From contig DAONVO010000033.1 of the NCBI GenBank assembly GCA_035412805.1, forward strand, positions 1 to 21,249: a DNA stretch of 21,249 bases, written 5' to 3'. A program made the translations under genes and the position numbers. Positions within the stretch are counted from its first letter, which is position 1, and each line of letters opens with the position of its first letter. Below the pieces are notes generated by a model. The model searched no databases. It was not told where the DNA came from and saw only the letters and a program-made list of their open reading frames with translations. This stretch comes from DTU018 sp029550685. GTDB taxonomy: Bacteria; Bacillota; Syntrophomonadia; Syntrophomonadales; Syntrophomonadaceae. This document shows positions 20,567-21,249 of the stretch, in pieces.

Positions 20567-21249
20567 TTACTGCATGGTCTGCCAAAGTACTTCAGCTACA
20601 TCAAAGACCTTGGTCTTTTCTTCAGCTCCAGCTCCTTTGACACCGTCATCGATCATGGTTAAACAGAATGGACAGTTAGTAATTACCATTTCAGGGGCGG
20701 GAGCCAGCAATTGATCGGTACGTGTGTCATTGATTCTCTTATAACCCTCAACAGCGTGTTCTTCCATCCACATCCGTCCACCACCAGCGCCACAGCAGAA
20801 TCCAAACTGCTTTGATTTATCAATTTCAATGATGTTTCCACCTGCTGCTTTAATTACATTACGCGGCTGGTCATAAACATGATTGTGACGTCCCAAGAAA
20901 CAGGAGTCATGATAGGTAACTCTGGTATTCAAGGATTTTTCTGGTTTTAACTTGCCCTCAGCTACTAATTTGGCCAGTATCTCTGTATAGTGATATACTT
21001 CGTAATTTCCATTCATCTGTGGATACTCGTTCTTCAAAGTGTTGTACCCATGAGGACATACCACGATAATTTTCTTGACGCCATAATTATTGAAGGTGTC
21101 GATATTCTGCTGCGCCAAAGTCTGGTACAGGTATTCATTGCCCAGACGACGTGCCGAGTCACCGCAACAGTATTCTTCCACACCCAGATATCCAAAGCTG
21201 ACACCTGCTTTATTTAACAGTTTAACCAGTGCTTCGCCCACCCTCTTAT
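20567..21249 (-). CDS. CCG-domain Fe-S oxidoreductase (HdrD/DUF224 type), N-terminus beyond window
   Basis: The 227 codons at the end of a larger gene are visible; the frame runs off the right edge through ..KRVGEALVKLLNKAG, so the GTG at 21241 is not a real start. Two cysteine-rich CCG motifs appear. The first is VEEYCCGDSARRLGNEYL with CPHG downstream. The second is HDSCFLGRHN, FGFCCGAGGGRMWMEE, then TNCPFC. Such tandem CCG domains bind a non-cubane [4Fe-4S] cluster in heterodisulfide reductase subunits B and D. In Syntrophomonas-like bacteria, membrane Fe-S oxidoreductases of this type are thought to take electrons from acyl-CoA dehydrogenase through EtfAB to menaquinone. I infer that role from resemblance. 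The missing part should show membrane helices and a 2x[4Fe-4S] ferredoxin domain. Lactate utilisation or glycolate oxidase subunits are alternatives. Confidence 0.88.
   Translation of the reverse strand, partial: KRVGEALVKLLNKAGVSFGYLGVEEYCCGDSARRLGNEYLYQTLAQQNIDTFNNYGVKKIIVVCPHGYNTLKNEYPQMNGNYEVYHYTEILAKLVAEGKLKPEKSLNTRVTYHDSCFLGRHNHVYDQPRNVIKAAGGNIIEIDKSKQFGFCCGAGGGRMWMEEHAVEGYKRINDTRTDQLLAPAPEMVITNCPFCLTMIDDGVKGAGAEEKTKVFDVAEVLWQTMQ

Noticed and set aside
21239..21249. GTG at 21241 as the start of the Fe-S protein
   Set aside because: The frame stays open to the window edge and the protein lacks the N-terminal part expected of its family, so the gene is cut by the window.

Overview
The window is a compact, moderately AT-rich chromosomal segment from an endospore-forming, anaerobic Firmicute (Clostridia). 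Three sets of genes support this. There are spore genes: the germination protease gpr, an alpha/beta small acid-soluble spore protein (SASP), a very small SASP-like gene and spoVV/ylbJ. The ylbH-ylbM type neighbourhood known from Bacillus and Clostridia is also present (rsmD, coaD, ylbJ, a ylbK-like patatin, ylbM/tmcAL). The third set is fermentative acetyl-CoA genes: phosphotransacetylase, thiolase and an acetyl-CoA hydrolase/transferase-GNAT fusion. The CCG-domain Fe-S oxidoreductase at the right edge resembles the membrane electron-transfer proteins of syntrophic fatty-acid oxidisers, so a Syntrophomonadaceae relative is my best guess. This is an inference from gene content, not a measured placement.

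Layout. (1) 1-5338: pta (cut by the left edge) diverges from tmcAL. tmcAL converges on a patatin-like gene, which diverges from spoVV. spoVV converges on the rsmD/coiled-coil gene pair. (2) 5339-7353, spore island: gpr, with a near-perfect sigma-F/sigma-G promoter, converges on a SASP gene that has its own sigma-G-like promoter. Behind the SASP lies a 41-codon gene carrying the same protease-recognition signature. Protease and likely substrates are therefore neighbours. (3) 7353-13444, leftward: an asp23-like gene, fakA, recG, then the CoA-transferase/GNAT fusion. (4) 13488-16055: rpmB, hslO, a gamma-carbonic-anhydrase-like gene and coaD, in alternating directions and separated by strong bidirectional hairpin terminators. 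(5) 16163-17515: thiolase with a clear sigma-A promoter. (6) 17516-17726: noncoding DNA with short repeats and a palindrome. (7) 17727-20428: an iron-uptake operon (Cys-rich membrane peptide, feoA, feoB) under a strong promoter with a close match to the Fur box. (8) 20491-21249: terminator and 3' part of an Fe-S oxidoreductase gene.

Functional themes are spore DNA protection and its reversal at germination; acetyl-CoA, acetyl phosphate and acetate metabolism; ferrous iron supply next to an Fe-S electron carrier; and ordinary housekeeping (recG, rpmB, rsmD, coaD, hslO). No tRNA, rRNA, CRISPR, intact insertion sequence or phage gene is visible. I see no obvious whole new system. The most unusual items are the 41-aa SASP-like gene, the CoA-transferase/GNAT fusion that appears to lack the family's catalytic acid and has a palindrome at its ribosome-binding site, the terminator-like hairpin directly in front of recG, and the unexplained noncoding block upstream of thiolase.
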